Below are positions 20,567 through 31,676 of a stretch of DNA of 64,000 nt, piece by piece. Both the position numbers and the translations under genes were made by a program. Numbering within the stretch: position 1 is the first letter of the stretch; every line of letters begins with the position of its first letter. Where the stretch lies: NCBI RefSeq assembly GCF_000330505.1, contig NW_004443692.1, forward strand, positions 36,560-100,559. Reading direction: 5' to 3'. The notes under the pieces were generated by a model that saw only the letters and a program-made list of their open reading frames with translations, had not been told where the DNA came from and did not search any database. This stretch comes from Entamoeba invadens IP1 (taxonomy: Eukaryota; Evosea; Mastigamoebida; Endamoebidae).

Positions 20567-21139
20567 TCAATTTGATTCTTTGAGAAGTTCCATCATCTTG
20601 TCGAAGGAAGCAACAATGTTCTTTGTCTGCGAACCAACCCAAAACACTTTTCCACATTTGGAACACTTCCAAAACTGATCAACATCATTGAAGACACCAT
20701 CAACCACTTTTCCTCTGACGTCCTCTTTGTTTTCAACTTTAACATTTTTGCCGCCACAGTCTGTGCAACACATTGCGTCGAAGTTTAAATTGTATTCAAG
20801 TGGAATCACTTTGTGCAGTGCGATGAGTTGATTTTCTGGGACATCTTGTCTGATTTTAACGGCATGTGGAATGTTGGTGTTCTTGTATGTCAACTGCTTG
20901 TTCTGCCTTTGTGCTTTGTCTGTGATAATTTCAAACATTTGCTTGTCACCAGTGAGTAAAACTCTTCCTTCCTCAAGTGCTTCAACAATCAAATTTTTGT
21001 CGGCAACACTTGGGCCGTACTTCACTTCATAATCTTTACTTCCTTTAGCATCATACCCCAATAACCTGAGCCATACACACAGTTTATTATGCATTTCATC
21101 CACCAGAAATTTTATACCACGGTCTTCAACTTGAGCCAT
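20567..21139 (-). CDS. Mut7-C (PIN-like) RNase domain protein with zinc ribbon
   Basis: 190 residues from ATG 21139. The N-terminal part KFLVDEMHNKLCVWLRLLGYDA (residues 10-31) with a later LLTGDKQMF is the Mut7-C pattern, where the acidic residues D and D form a PIN-like nuclease site. The C-terminal half holds four Cys in two CxxC pairs (CTDCGGK and CSKCGKVFW) that form the usual zinc ribbon. Such stand-alone proteins are found in bacteria, archaea and a few eukaryotes. A role in RNA decay is inferred from the domain only. No intron. Confidence 0.88.
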   Translation of the reverse strand: MAQVEDRGIKFLVDEMHNKLCVWLRLLGYDAKGSKDYEVKYGPSVADKNLIVEALEEGRVLLTGDKQMFEIITDKAQRQNKQLTYKNTNIPHAVKIRQDVPENQLIALHKVIPLEYNLNFDAMCCTDCGGKNVKVENKEDVRGKVVDGVFNDVDQFWKCSKCGKVFWVGSQTKNIVASFDKMMELLKESN

Positions 21140-21321
21140 ACCTTTCTAGTTAATTTTTAGTTTGTTTGCTTGTTTAATAACATTTGTACTCAAAACCCAA
21201 GTTGAGTCTTTACATAACAATAGCTTCTATTTTATAAAAGATAGTATAGTATCATAAATTATGATCTATTTATGATAAATAAATATTTAAATTCGTAATT
21301 AGAATGGTCGTAAAAACACTT

Positions 21322-22314
21322 TTAATTAATCCCCATGTTTCTCTTAGTCACTGCAAATGTTTTTGCGACTATAAGTGGGAAGACAAGTGACGCCTCGCTC
21401 AATATCTTCACATACGGCGCTCCTACCTTAATTTTCCCCCAAGATATCGCTTCGTCTGGTCTTGCACTCGCATCAGACCCATCAAAGTCCCCAGCAGTGT
21501 TAATATAGACTGCAAAGTCTGTCCCATTTCTCATTAAATTGGCATTCATAATATGATGCTTCATCACTCCACCCCCCAAAATGATAACTCCTGTCTTTAT
21601 TGAATGAATAGTCGATGAATTCACAAGGCGTAAGTCTTGTACTATATCGATTTTCATATGCATTCTTCTTTGTGCATTTAACTCGACTAAACAAGTTCCT
21701 ATGAGACCATCAGTAAGTGCAGGACAGAATATTGGGATATTGTTTCGTGACGCCCAGTAGATAATCGACCTTTTGTCATTTACTTTTTGTCCCATCATCT
21801 CTATGAGTTGCGATGGAGTAAATGGAATGTCTGGGTCTTCCGATTCCTCAATGTTCAACAAGAATTCTTTGATCCATTTCTTTGTCTTCTCAATAAGATC
21901 TTTGGGGAAGATAATATTCCCGTGTCTCTCACCTTCAACTTCGTTTGCTTTCATATAAAAATCACCAACTTTAAAGTCACCTAAACACTTCATAATATCA
22001 GACTCCACAGCACCTGCGGTTGTTACTACATAATCAACCAATTTGTTTTCAACTAAATAACGAATAACATCTCTCAGACCACTACTCACCATTTCAGAAG
22101 TAAACCCTAAATAAATGGTGCAATTTTTCGGGCGGGTGTCATCAGTGTCAAATGCTTTCTTTTCTTCCTCTGTAGGTTTCCAAGTTAGCATCTGGTTAAT
22201 GATGTCAATAGCTTTTCCCACACCCGAAGATTGAATCCCCGTCCTCATATAGCTATTCACAATTTCCTCGTAATTCACTCCTTTCGAAAAGTCGTAGCCT
22301 TGAACGCTTTCCAT
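21322..22314 (-). CDS. DHS: Deoxyhypusine synthase
   Basis: 330 residues from ATG 22314. The enzyme transfers the aminobutyl group of spermidine to one lysine of eIF5A, the first step of hypusine formation. Family blocks are present: TTAGAVESDIMKCL, CPALTDGLIG, the GGGVMKHHI nucleotide-binding turn, and the C-terminal DGSDASARPDEAISWGKIKV. The active-site lysine of SWGKI is retained at about K294, so it should be catalytic. Entamoeba encodes two DHS paralogues, of which one lacks this lysine in related species; this copy looks like the active type. Length is slightly below the human enzyme. No intron. It is co-oriented with the Mut7-C gene. Confidence 0.95.
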   Translation of the reverse strand: MESVQGYDFSKGVNYEEIVNSYMRTGIQSSGVGKAIDIINQMLTWKPTEEEKKAFDTDDTRPKNCTIYLGFTSEMVSSGLRDVIRYLVENKLVDYVVTTAGAVESDIMKCLGDFKVGDFYMKANEVEGERHGNIIFPKDLIEKTKKWIKEFLLNIEESEDPDIPFTPSQLIEMMGQKVNDKRSIIYWASRNNIPIFCPALTDGLIGTCLVELNAQRRMHMKIDIVQDLRLVNSSTIHSIKTGVIILGGGVMKHHIMNANLMRNGTDFAVYINTAGDFDGSDASARPDEAISWGKIKVGAPYVKILSEASLVFPLIVAKTFAVTKRNMGIN

Positions 22315-22686
22315 TGTAAATTGGTGTTTATTCGTGGAGTATTTTTCTTTTTAAATAGAACCCTCTTTTGCAAATTGCATTTTTAATTTTTCGATAACTT
22401 GTTTTGGTAATTTGGTAGTAAATTAACACCAGTTTTGTATTTTGTAATTATTTCGTCCTATCGTAACGCTATTCATTCTTTGTCATGTTTGGCTCACTTC
22501 TCCTAAAAGTAACTGTTTTTAATTATAATTTTATTATATTTTTATAATAATGATTATTAGTTAATTTTATTAGTTAATTTTAATATTTGAAACTTTGATG
22601 TTTTAAACCATTTGAAAAAGATATCTAAAAAAACAGAACTATATATCATTAATAAACAAATTATAAAAGATAGTTAAAAAATCCAA
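22315..22686. other. Intergenic AT-rich spacer
   Basis: Holds the promoter of the deoxyhypusine synthase gene and the 3' end of the debranching enzyme gene. No further feature seen. Confidence 0.6.
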
Positions 22687-25600
22687 TTAAAGCTCCTCGA
22701 TTCTCTTAACTGCGTCGATGATAGTGGCGACACTCCAAGCCTGAGATGCACAGGATGCGAAGCACGTCTTTCCATTTCCATTTGTTAATTCCGGTAAGCT
22801 CATCCATTGATCTTCTTTCATGTATTTGAAATGATTGAACATGAGTGATCTGCAGTACGTCTTGAGCTCTTCCTTTCCCAAATTGTCAGGGTTATACATC
22901 AACATTGCCATGACATAATACCCATATGGCCATACCCATTCCGGTCCGTTATGATAATTCAATCCATTTGCTGTATTAAAATCATCGCAGTCTTCATTGT
23001 AGTAGTCTGGTTTATAGTTCCAATCCGTTGGGTCCAATGTTTTCATCCCAAGAGGTCCTACCAAATATTTTCGCGTTGTTTTCAGTGCACTTTTAGCGTC
23101 TTCCAAGTGGTTGATAAAGAGCGAAGGCGCTTCAACAAGTGCAATCAAAAAGTTTGGTCGTAATTGATAGTCCGGCCACTTCTTTGCCGAGCCAAACACG
23201 TCTTTATAGATCTCTCTCTTATTGACTATTTTACTCTCAATAGTATATCCTTTGTCCTCTTCTATATTCTTTGGTATATAAAAACATTTCGTGAAGCTTT
23301 CTTGTAATTTGGTTTCCCATTCCTTATATGAGTATTCACCATAATTGTGAATCAATACACTCTCATACTTAAACACTTTCTTCGTATTGATCCAGTGTAA
23401 CACTTTCATTAAGAGACCTTGTATCTCAACATCAGCTCCATCACGTGATGATCCAGGATATCCACTATTCCCCGCTCGCGTAGAACTCCCCATCTTATCC
23501 ATCCAAGTCCCACAATTCGACTCATTCCCGCCAGAAATTAAGCCAGTCTCAACATCAAAAGTGATATCGATGTCAAACCCTTTACTCGTCATCACCGCAT
23601 CTATTTGAGGTCCCGCATTCCTTTCTCTAAAATGAATCCCGTTCGCATGCGACTTCAAGATCTCTTGCATACACTCACCCACCGTCATCTCCTTCTTTTT
23701 GTTCTTGTTAATTCGTGTGACTCCTTCTGTGCAACTTTCAACTCGGAGAATGGTGGCTTCTAATATATCTTCCCCATGGGGCGCCATTTCACAATAATCA
23801 ACTATAGCAGACATACAGAACCATGTCGCGTCTCTTGCATTGTATCGCGAATTTTTGCATCCATCAAGAAGATTCGGAATAAGACCATGTCGTGTCGTAC
23901 AGAGATACCCCCGGATCGTGTTCTCGGCTTCTTTAAATCGCCCATTTCTCAACAAAAGGCCTCTAAGCGATATGAAAGTGTCTCTTCCCCAATTCCTCAT
24001 ATATCCCGTACAAAAGTGTGGCATTCCAGCACACAAACTCGCCGAGTCAATGCCATATTTGGCGGGAATAATCCCGTCTGCAACAAGCGGTGCGCTTGTG
24101 CAATTCAAGTAGAATTGTGTCGAGGTCAACTCAAGTTGCGACTCAAAAGTGTTTTGTATCAACGACTGATAGACTTTCTTCATGACACATGCAAAGTACT
24201 TTGGAATTAAAAATTTCGGGTACTTCACTATTTCTTTCAGTTCTGTCTCTAAATACTTCCCAAGCGCATTTGTCTTCGATTTTTGGACCAAATAAGGTAT
24301 TAAGTGTTCAAGGACTCCATCGCGAAGTTTCGCATAGATCGGCTGGGACAAGTCATTCGCCAACAGTGGGAGAACGCCACCAATCCCCACAAATTTAAGA
24401 AAGTTGTGTTCCGTCAGTTCAAACTTGTTTAACCCAACTTCGTCAGGTACTTCAAAGAAGAACTCACAAAGTTCTTGTGGCGTCAAAGTGACTTTTGGGA
24501 TCTCCCAATTTGGCTTTGGTGGGGTGATTAACTCCACCTGGAAGCATGCAATGCTTCCTGCTGGGAATTGTGTCATGTTAATCTCAAACTTGTTGACAGA
24601 CTCAGACACAGTTAAGAAATTGGACACGACGTCGTAGTCACTTGAGACGTCACAAATGCATTGATTGCCGCACAACACAGCTTCTTTATTCAAATTCAAA
24701 TTTAACATCCCCGTCGTCAAAGCTCCAAAGAACAAGAACTTGTCGAGTTTATAATCGGGTATAGTAAATTTCTTCGTGTCAGGAACAACAGAATTGTTTC
24801 CCAAAAATGAGGTATGTGCATACATTATAACAGCTTTGTGTGTCTTCGGATTTCTTCGTGTCATCACAAGAACATTCCCAAAGACCTCTCCATAAAACTC
24901 CGAATACCCTTCAATAGCAAGTCGTTCATGAAGTTTGTTCAACTCAAACTTCCCTTTAGAGATCCCTACAGTCTGTCCTTCACTCCACTCGTACTTCTTA
25001 TAGAATCGTCTCTCACTGACACAATCGATCTTAAATGGAATCAATTCATCATACCCTCTAACACTTCCAGTCGTTCCTATAGTCATCGCAACTACAGCTG
25101 AAGTCGACAAACTGTCATTCGAGTTTCTATTCCCTTCATGTGGCTCATTGTCATGTGTTAAATCGTATGTCCACCCATCCATCGGTTGCGCCTCTGCAGG
25201 GAGTTCATCATACACACTTTCTTCTAAGATGCCTCCAACAGGCTTAAACCAACTGCTTTGATATGCGACGCCATTCAAATCACTGGGGCTCTTCCCTCTT
25301 AACGCTTCCTTCACAAGCCCTTGTATACCACATCTCACTACATATTGAATAACAGCGTCTGCGTTGTCAGCAAACAACTCCGCCAATACAACTAACTCGG
25401 AATTGATCTCACGAGCTTTGCTTAATATGTACTCGAGTGCTGGAAGGGGCACACTATGGCAGTTATCAAGTCTAAGTCCATCAAACAGTTTTGCATTCAA
25501 GCAAACATACTCGGCCATGTGGTCCCAAATATACTCATGTCCTTTATATGTCGATCCATAATTCAATTTCAAAGAATCTTCCCAGACTATCGCCTCTCTT

Positions 25601-27120
25601 CTGATATACACTTTCGACGACTTGTCCCCAACAAAGTCAAAGAACGGGTCGCCTCCAAAGATCCACCCGTGGTGCGCCGCAACCAAATGGACTTTTTCAT
25701 TCTTCGAGTTAATGCCATCGATGACTTGGAAGTAGTAAGGAAGAATATGTGATTCTTTAGTAAATCGTTTCAAGTGAGGTCCATGGGGATCAAAGCAGCT
25801 GTACATCAAGTTGTTGACACAATTTTGAATGGCGGCATTCACATCATTGTCGTAATGTCTGTAATTGTCCACATTGAGTACATCAAGTGCTTTAACAAAG
25901 TCTTCAAGAGTTGGTACAAGCTTGTACACATCTTCAATAGGCACCGTGATATGATCCTTCTCATACGTCCCATCAGATCTCACAAATTTCTCCATTCGTT
26001 TCGCTAACTCTTCTGGTGATCCGGTTTTGCCTTTCTCCGCGTGTGGATTTGATTGTTCATAGTGCGTGTACAACACTTTGTGCTTCTCTACGTTGATGAC
26101 ATAGTACAACCAGAAGTGCATGGGTATCATGTACTTCTCTTTGAAGTATCCAATGAACTTGTTGACATCGTCGGGGTGATTAAATACGCCCAAGTTGTCT
26201 TTATAATCCGAGTTAATCACATCATCAATGCACCGATGTAACAATGAGTCAAACGCAAACCCTACTTTAAGATGAGGGCAATTATCAGTGGTGTAACAGA
26301 TCTCCGGGTGTTCAATAACCATTGGAGAATAGCTTGAAACGTGACTTAAGACGACATCCACCAACGAGGCAATTTCGTATTTGTTTCGAAGGGTTTTGAT
26401 GGTCTCTCCAACTCTTTTGATCTTCTCTTCTGTTGCTAACTTCTCATCAAAAAGACTGTCCTCAATGTCTAAGTGTTGGATCAATGAATAAGCACTTCCA
26501 CTTGGCCCAATCGGTTGAAGTGGAGTTAAATGAACTGCGTTATAGCCACACTGTGACATCGTTTTATAGTGACTCTCCCACCCAGAAAGTTGACCCATTA
26601 ACCGTGTGATATGTGTTTGCACAGACAAGCCAGACACTGGGACCTTCTTAGAAGGAAAAGTAACAAGTGGGTAGACATTCATGTAAACCGTTTTCAGTAC
26701 CTCGCCGGTTATTTTCTTTATTCTGAATTGGAAGACACCAGCCTTCGTGACGGGAAATTCGCTTTTGAATTGGTAAACGTGTGGTGGACAATTTCTATTT
26801 GATTAATTCATTTTTATTATTTATACTAAAATATATGTGGGTGAAAGTCTTCAATCGTTTCTTTCCTTTATTTAGTTTTACGTAGTTACAAATAGTAAAT
26901 AAAATAGCTAAACATTCTTAAACTATAAAAAACTATACGTGACAAACGTCTTGAGAGAATAAAAAGTATTTGCGTTGTAAGGGTTCTCAGAGTAATTGGT
27001 ATCGACTTCTACATCGTGTGGGTAAGACCCATATGATAAAACAAAACGAACGATTGAACCAATGTCAATTTTGTATCCAATAACCCTTTCACTGCCATCT
27101 ATAACTCTGATTATCCCCAT
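22687..27120 (-). CDS. Glycogen debranching enzyme (two exons)
   Basis: On the minus strand exon 1 is 27120-26948 and exon 2 is 26794-22687. The intron 26947-26795 starts GTTTGT and ends TAG. The phase-2 junction yields a continuous 1426-residue protein. Without this exon the frame would start internally at 26682. Exon 1 begins MGIIRVIDGSERVIGY and leads into GVFQFRIKKITGE, matching the N-terminal part of eukaryotic debranching enzymes. The N-terminal half is a GH13-type 4-alpha-glucanotransferase (YNAVHLTPLQPIG, FDGLRLDNCHS, LAELFA). The C-terminal half is the GH133 amylo-alpha-1,6-glucosidase (YMRNWGRDTFIS, DATWFCMSAI, NYHNGPEWVWPYG). It acts on cytosolic glycogen branch points. Confidence 0.95.
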
Positions 27121-27436
27121 TTCTTGTTTTTCTCAGTTTCGTTGAAAAAAAATTACTTAATTTATTTTTATTTCATATTAATTGTAAAACAATAAAATAT
27201 AGTTTTGTTATTATATAAATATGGTTATTTTTTTCCCTATATTTCTTAAAATAACTGCGAAACACTGAAATAGAATTGAAACTTCTTGTTTACAATTTAT
27301 AAAAATATGAATTGTTATATATAATTATATTTCTTTAATTATTGATGTTTCTTTGTATTAATTTATATAGTTTAATCAACTATACATAATAATTATTATA
27401 TTTAGAACGACTAGTTTATTATTTATTATGATAGTA

Positions 27437-27633
27437 TAGTCAGTCTGAAAATGTTGTCTGTGCATTTTTAGACCATTAGAACTGTAATATTTCGGGAAAC
27501 AGTTCTAAACACTCCCAAAACATTGTTTCATAATTTTTCATAATGGGTTTTCAACATTTTTTGCTAATTCCCAAATTTTTCAACTTATTTTGTGTAATTT
27601 TTTGTCAAATGGACAACGTTTTTAGACAGACTT
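27437..27633. mobile_element. MITE-like element, 197 bp, TA-flanked
   Basis: The ends are imperfect inverted repeats: of the first 22 bases inward, 18 match (common core AGTCxGTCTxAAAAxGTTGTC). Both ends abut TA (27435-27436 and 27634-27635), the target duplication of Tc1/mariner elements. There is no ORF. Its family is not identified. It sits about 270 bp upstream of the Rpt6 start. Confidence 0.6.
27477..27507. repeat. 9-bp inverted repeat (hairpin) inside the MITE-like element
   Basis: TAGAACTGT at 27477-27485 pairs perfectly with ACAGTTCTA at 27499-27507, leaving a 13-nt loop that contains TTTCGGGAA. Confidence 0.75.
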
Positions 27634-27907
27634 TAATTGTTTTTCAATTTAAATTGATATACTATTTTATAATACTTAATACAAGAACAAATATCTTAGA
27701 TATACTATAATAACTCAATCGATACAAATAATTATTGAGGTTTGAAGATCTAAAAAGTAACCAATTCATATAGATTCCCGATATATCGTTTAAAACACCC
27801 CAAATAAAAGAATCCCAAAATCCATAGTAAAAAGTGAATAAAAAACTTCAATGAAATAAGCAGTAATAAAAAAAAAAATACAAAAAAGTGGAGAACTTCA
27901 AAACTTA

Positions 27908-29104
27908 ATGGAGATCGAGCCGAAGAAAGACGAGATTGCTTTAGTCAAATATTACCGCTCAAAAATCGACTCAATGACTTACGAGTACTCTACACAACTT
28001 CAAGACCAACGTCGTTTAGTCTCGAAACGAAACCAACTGAACGAACAAGTACGTAAGATGAAGGAGGAGATTCAACTTCTTTCCGAGCCTTCTTGTTCTG
28101 TCGGTGAAGTCGTTCGCGCTGTTGGGAAAGACAAAGTGTTAGTCAAAAGTGCACAAGAGGGCAAGTACATTGTCTCTGTGGAGCCCAACATTGAGATTAA
28201 GTCATTGAAAACAAATCAACGAGTCGCGTTAAAGGCGGATTCGTACTCGATCACTAAAGTCTTACCAAACCAAGTTGATCCGTTGGTATCTTTAATGCGT
28301 GTCGAGAAAGTCCCCGACTCGACTTATGATATGATCGGTGGGTTGGACCAACAAATCAAAGAAATTAAAGAAGTCATCGAACTTCCTATTAAACACCCCG
28401 AGTTGTTTGAATCACTTGGTATAGCTCAACCAAAGGGTGTCTTGTTGTATGGACCACCAGGGACTGGTAAAACGTTATTAGCAAGAGCAGTCGCACATCA
28501 CACCGACTGCACTTTCATTCGAGTCTCCGGGACGGAATTGGTTCAAAAATACATTGGTGAGGGAAGTCGAATGGTCAGAGAACTGTTTGTGATGGCGAGA
28601 GAACACGCACCATCAATCATCTTCATGGATGAAATCGATTCAATCGGATCCACTCGTGTGGAAGGAAACAACGGAGGTGACTCGGAGGTACAACGCACAA
28701 TGCTCGAGTTGGTCAATCAACTCGACGGGTTTGAGCCGACGAAAAACATTAAAGTGTTAATGGCGACGAACAGAATCGATATTTTGGACCCTGCACTTCT
28801 TAGACCGGGAAGAATTGATCGAAAAATTGAATTCCCAAACCCAAAGGAAGAGGCGAGACTCGATATCCTTAAAATCCACTCGAAAAAAATGAATTTGGTG
28901 AGAGGAATCGACTTGAAGAAAATCGCGGAGAGATTGGATGGTGCAAGTGGAGCTGAAATTAAGGCGACTTGCACGGAAGCGGGTATGTTTGCGTTGAGAG
29001 AAAGAAGATCACATGTTACTCAGGAAGACTTTGAGTTAGCCGCCGCTAAGGTAATGAAGAAGGATGATAACGCAAGTATCTCGTTGCAGCAGTTGTGGAA
29101 GTAA
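27908..29104 (+). CDS. RPT6: 26S proteasome regulatory ATPase subunit 8 (Rpt6/PSMC5)
   Basis: 398 residues. An N-terminal coiled coil (about residues 25-60) and an OB-fold region precede one AAA+ domain. Walker A is GPPGTGKT (about 182-189), Walker B is IIFMDEID and the second region of homology is [20 protein letters not shown]. The C terminus ...LQQLWK matches the LWK tail of Rpt6 orthologues. It is one of six ATPases of the 19S base that unfold ubiquitylated substrates and open the 20S gate, in nucleus and cytosol. Length and motifs are entirely normal. No intron. Confidence 0.97.
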   Translation: MEIEPKKDEIALVKYYRSKIDSMTYEYSTQLQDQRRLVSKRNQLNEQVRKMKEEIQLLSEPSCSVGEVVRAVGKDKVLVKSAQEGKYIVSVEPNIEIKSLKTNQRVALKADSYSITKVLPNQVDPLVSLMRVEKVPDSTYDMIGGLDQQIKEIKEVIELPIKHPELFESLGIAQPKGVLLYGPPGTGKTLLARAVAHHTDCTFIRVSGTELVQKYIGEGSRMVRELFVMAREHAPSIIFMDEIDSIGSTRVEGNNGGDSEVQRTMLELVNQLDGFEPTKNIKVLMATNRIDILDPALLRPGRIDRKIEFPNPKEEARLDILKIHSKKMNLVRGIDLKKIAERLDGASGAEIKATCTEAGMFALRERRSHVTQEDFELAAAKVMKKDDNASISLQQLWK

Positions 29105-29254
29105 TTCTTTTCTTTATTTTTAGTTTGTATCATACTATAATAATAATAAGAAGAATCTATATTAATAATTTGGGAACAATAAATCAATAATATATTATTA
29201 ATATAATACAGTAAACAACTCAATACAATATAGTTTGTTTATTAATACAGACAA

Positions 29255-30457
29255 CTATAAAAAGTGTGGTTTGATGTATTCATAAAGACCATCTAATAAA
29301 AGTATATCCAAGTGGTTGACGTCGTGGAATTCTTTCCAATCCGCCGTCAGCGTTCTACAGAACTCCAAACTCTGCAAGTTTATTGTCCCATCGCCATCTC
29401 CGGTTTCTATATTAAAATTTCCGTCGTAATCACTTGTTTCAAAATTGATTGTTTGAGGAGTTGAAACACCAGAAGAATACACACATGAGAAGCTAACGTT
29501 GAATGGAATTGTGTAGTTGTATTTCTTGAATAACTCGTTGACACCGTGACGGTACATGTACTTCCCTTTTTCATAAAAATTTGTGTCTAATGTACTGAAC
29601 AGATCAGCGACGTTGTCCGCATTGATTGTCATATTTCCAATTCGCATCACCTCTTTGTCTCCCCACCTCTCCACTCCACCAGAAGGAAACAAGAGTGGTA
29701 TTGTTTCTATTGATCGTGATATTTTTCTCAACAAAACTGGCTTCACTGGAATACCCATGTTGTCTCCTTGAAAAGTGGCCGACAGTGCTTTGACTGATCC
29801 CAAAAATGGCGTCGCTATACCTGTCCAGTGGCTGATGTACTTATTGCAAAATTTCTTTCCCACAAAGTCGAGGAATTTATACAAGAGTAGCCCGCCCATC
29901 GAATGTGTCACAATCACCACTTTTTGCTTTGTTTTCTCAAACGCCCTCTCAATCAATTTTTGTGTATCCAAATACCAATTGCTCACATGTGAATACTCGT
30001 CAAATCGGAAATATCTCCAGTCAAATGGAGCCGCATACATCGTGACATTGTCTTCATACCCATCATTTTCCAAGTTCTTCACCACTTCTTCAAACGCCTT
30101 TGAAACGTGATTCAAAGGCCACGTCCCTACAATTGACCTGATCGAGTTTACACTTCCATAATTCTGTGCATTGATTTTGATATTTCCCGTCTCGACTTGG
30201 TGTTGTGTTAAAGAGTCCCAAGAAGAAATTAGATACCCCAAGCCGCATTCGTTAATAAATGGTATGAAGGACTCAACACTGAGCCACAGAGTCTTAAGAG
30301 AAAATTTCTTTGAACAGTATGATGGATATAAAGTCGGAATAGAAGAAGGAACATCTCCAGAACCTTCCAACACTGAAGACATTATACCTGGAACCAAAAC
30401 AACAGGTTTCAGATAAGAAAATACAGAGAGAGCTAGCAGACAAAGCACAATACCCAT
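29255..30457 (-). CDS. Secreted LCAT/PLA2G15-like acyltransferase or phospholipase
   Basis: 400 residues with an N-terminal signal peptide (MGIVLCLLALSVFSYL). The alpha/beta hydrolase opens with VVLVPGIMSSVLEG, the LCAT-family oxyanion strand. The nucleophile elbow is THSMGGLLLYKF (Ser about 195), the acid is the Asp in GDGDGTINLQS and the histidine lies in HDVNHLDIL, so the triad is complete. The family includes LCAT, lysosomal phospholipase A2 and PDAT. In an amoeba, a lysosomal or secreted phospholipase is the likeliest role. There is no intron. The gene is convergent with Rpt6, with a 150-bp spacer. Confidence 0.9.
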   Translation of the reverse strand: MGIVLCLLALSVFSYLKPVVLVPGIMSSVLEGSGDVPSSIPTLYPSYCSKKFSLKTLWLSVESFIPFINECGLGYLISSWDSLTQHQVETGNIKINAQNYGSVNSIRSIVGTWPLNHVSKAFEEVVKNLENDGYEDNVTMYAAPFDWRYFRFDEYSHVSNWYLDTQKLIERAFEKTKQKVVIVTHSMGGLLLYKFLDFVGKKFCNKYISHWTGIATPFLGSVKALSATFQGDNMGIPVKPVLLRKISRSIETIPLLFPSGGVERWGDKEVMRIGNMTINADNVADLFSTLDTNFYEKGKYMYRHGVNELFKKYNYTIPFNVSFSCVYSSGVSTPQTINFETSDYDGNFNIETGDGDGTINLQSLEFCRTLTADWKEFHDVNHLDILLLDGLYEYIKPHFL

Positions 30458-30672
30458 TGATTTTCAAGTTTGAGTTGTGATGTGATACATCCGATGTGAG
30501 ATTACTTGTTATGGAACGAAAGATGAAGTGGTTTTAAATTGTGAATAAAAAACAAGTTAAATTTAATAGTTATTTTATTATAAAATAATATATGATTTAT
30601 TAATATGTAAAATTAAGTTTGTGTTTATAATACATTCAGTTGTCTCAAAGTAATCAGATTTATTAATCTCAG

Positions 30673-30700
30673 TTGTCTTTATCTCATGAGATAAAGACAA
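30673..30700. repeat. 28-bp perfect palindrome
   Basis: Two 14-base arms, the left being TTGTCTTTATCTCA, meet without spacer and are exact reverse complements. It lies 215 bp upstream of the lipase start. It could be a cruciform or a dimeric protein site, or a residue of an element. Confidence 0.9.
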
Positions 30701-30857
30701 CATATATATATATATCCAAATAATATCTTTTGTTAATTAATCAGATTGTATAAATTAATAGTACGTTATAGTAAATTACAGTACTAATAAAACAACAATT
30801 AAATTAAAACTAAAACGACTCTTTTAAGAGATACGGATGACAAAAACAAATAACAAA

Positions 30858-30889
30858 CTCACCTTCTCCATCGGACGAAATGAGGTGAG
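30858..30889. other. 7-bp hairpin in a GC-balanced island
   Basis: CTCACCT (30858-30864) pairs with AGGTGAG (30883-30889) across an 18-nt loop. The island around it is clearly less AT-rich than its surroundings, but no ORF or tRNA fold was found. A small RNA is possible only as a guess. Confidence 0.3.
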
Positions 30890-31676
30890 CATTCGTTCGA
30901 AGAAGAACACTTGCATCAAAAAGACCTTAAAAAATTTTAGCCAAAGTAATTTAAAAATCTTTTTCAATTCTTAAATATTGTCTATTTAATAATAACATAA
31001 CTAATTAATTATAATACAATAAAGTGATAATAAATTCCAACACATTTTCGTAAATCAACAATAGCAGTGTCTCTTTGTCCATAATCAAAAAATACACATT
31101 TATTTGCCTAAAAATAGAATGTGAAATTATAAATTTTTAATATTGCAAGTTATTTAAAAGTTAAATTGGGTTTTAATTCCACAAACAATCCAAATTCAAG
31201 AATATATGTTTTAAATGACAAACCAGTTATCTATTTGTTGTATCACAAATATACATTATTGACTGTAGTTATTTTATAATAAAATTATTACAACAACTAA
31301 AATTGTTGTTTTTTTAAATAGAAATAGAAAAAAAATGAAAAAAAAGGTATTTAAAAAAAATTTTTGTTCGTTTTTAGTTGGTATTATCAAAATGTGTATA
31401 GTTTAAATAGTATTAAAATAATTAAAAATATTTTTGTCAAAAAACAAAGCTTGGGTTTAAAAAAAAATTTGTCATCTAGTTGCCACAATGATGAAAAACA
31501 ATGTTTGATTACCCATGATTGTTATTCAAATCTTTTTCTGAGTGGCCTTTAAACACAAATGACACACTTTAACTTAGTGATAGTTAGTGGCTTTGCACTC
31601 AATGTTTAGTCACTGTATCGAAAGTAAAGAGTGATAATAATAATAATCATTTGAGAGTTGTCTGAAAATAGGACTA

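Larger units (their letters stand above)
27121..27907. other. Divergent intergenic region with a small inverted-repeat element
   Basis: Separates the divergent debranching enzyme and Rpt6 genes. It holds a 197-bp MITE-like element (27437-27633). The rest is AT-rich with no coding signal. Confidence 0.6.

Noticed and set aside
23776..24210. Plus-strand ORF of 144 codons
   Set aside because: Antisense to the debranching enzyme, whose motifs are conserved there.
31364..31552. ORF of 62 codons in the gene-poor region
   Set aside because: Low-complexity Ile/Lys/Asn sequence, no ATG context and no composition change.
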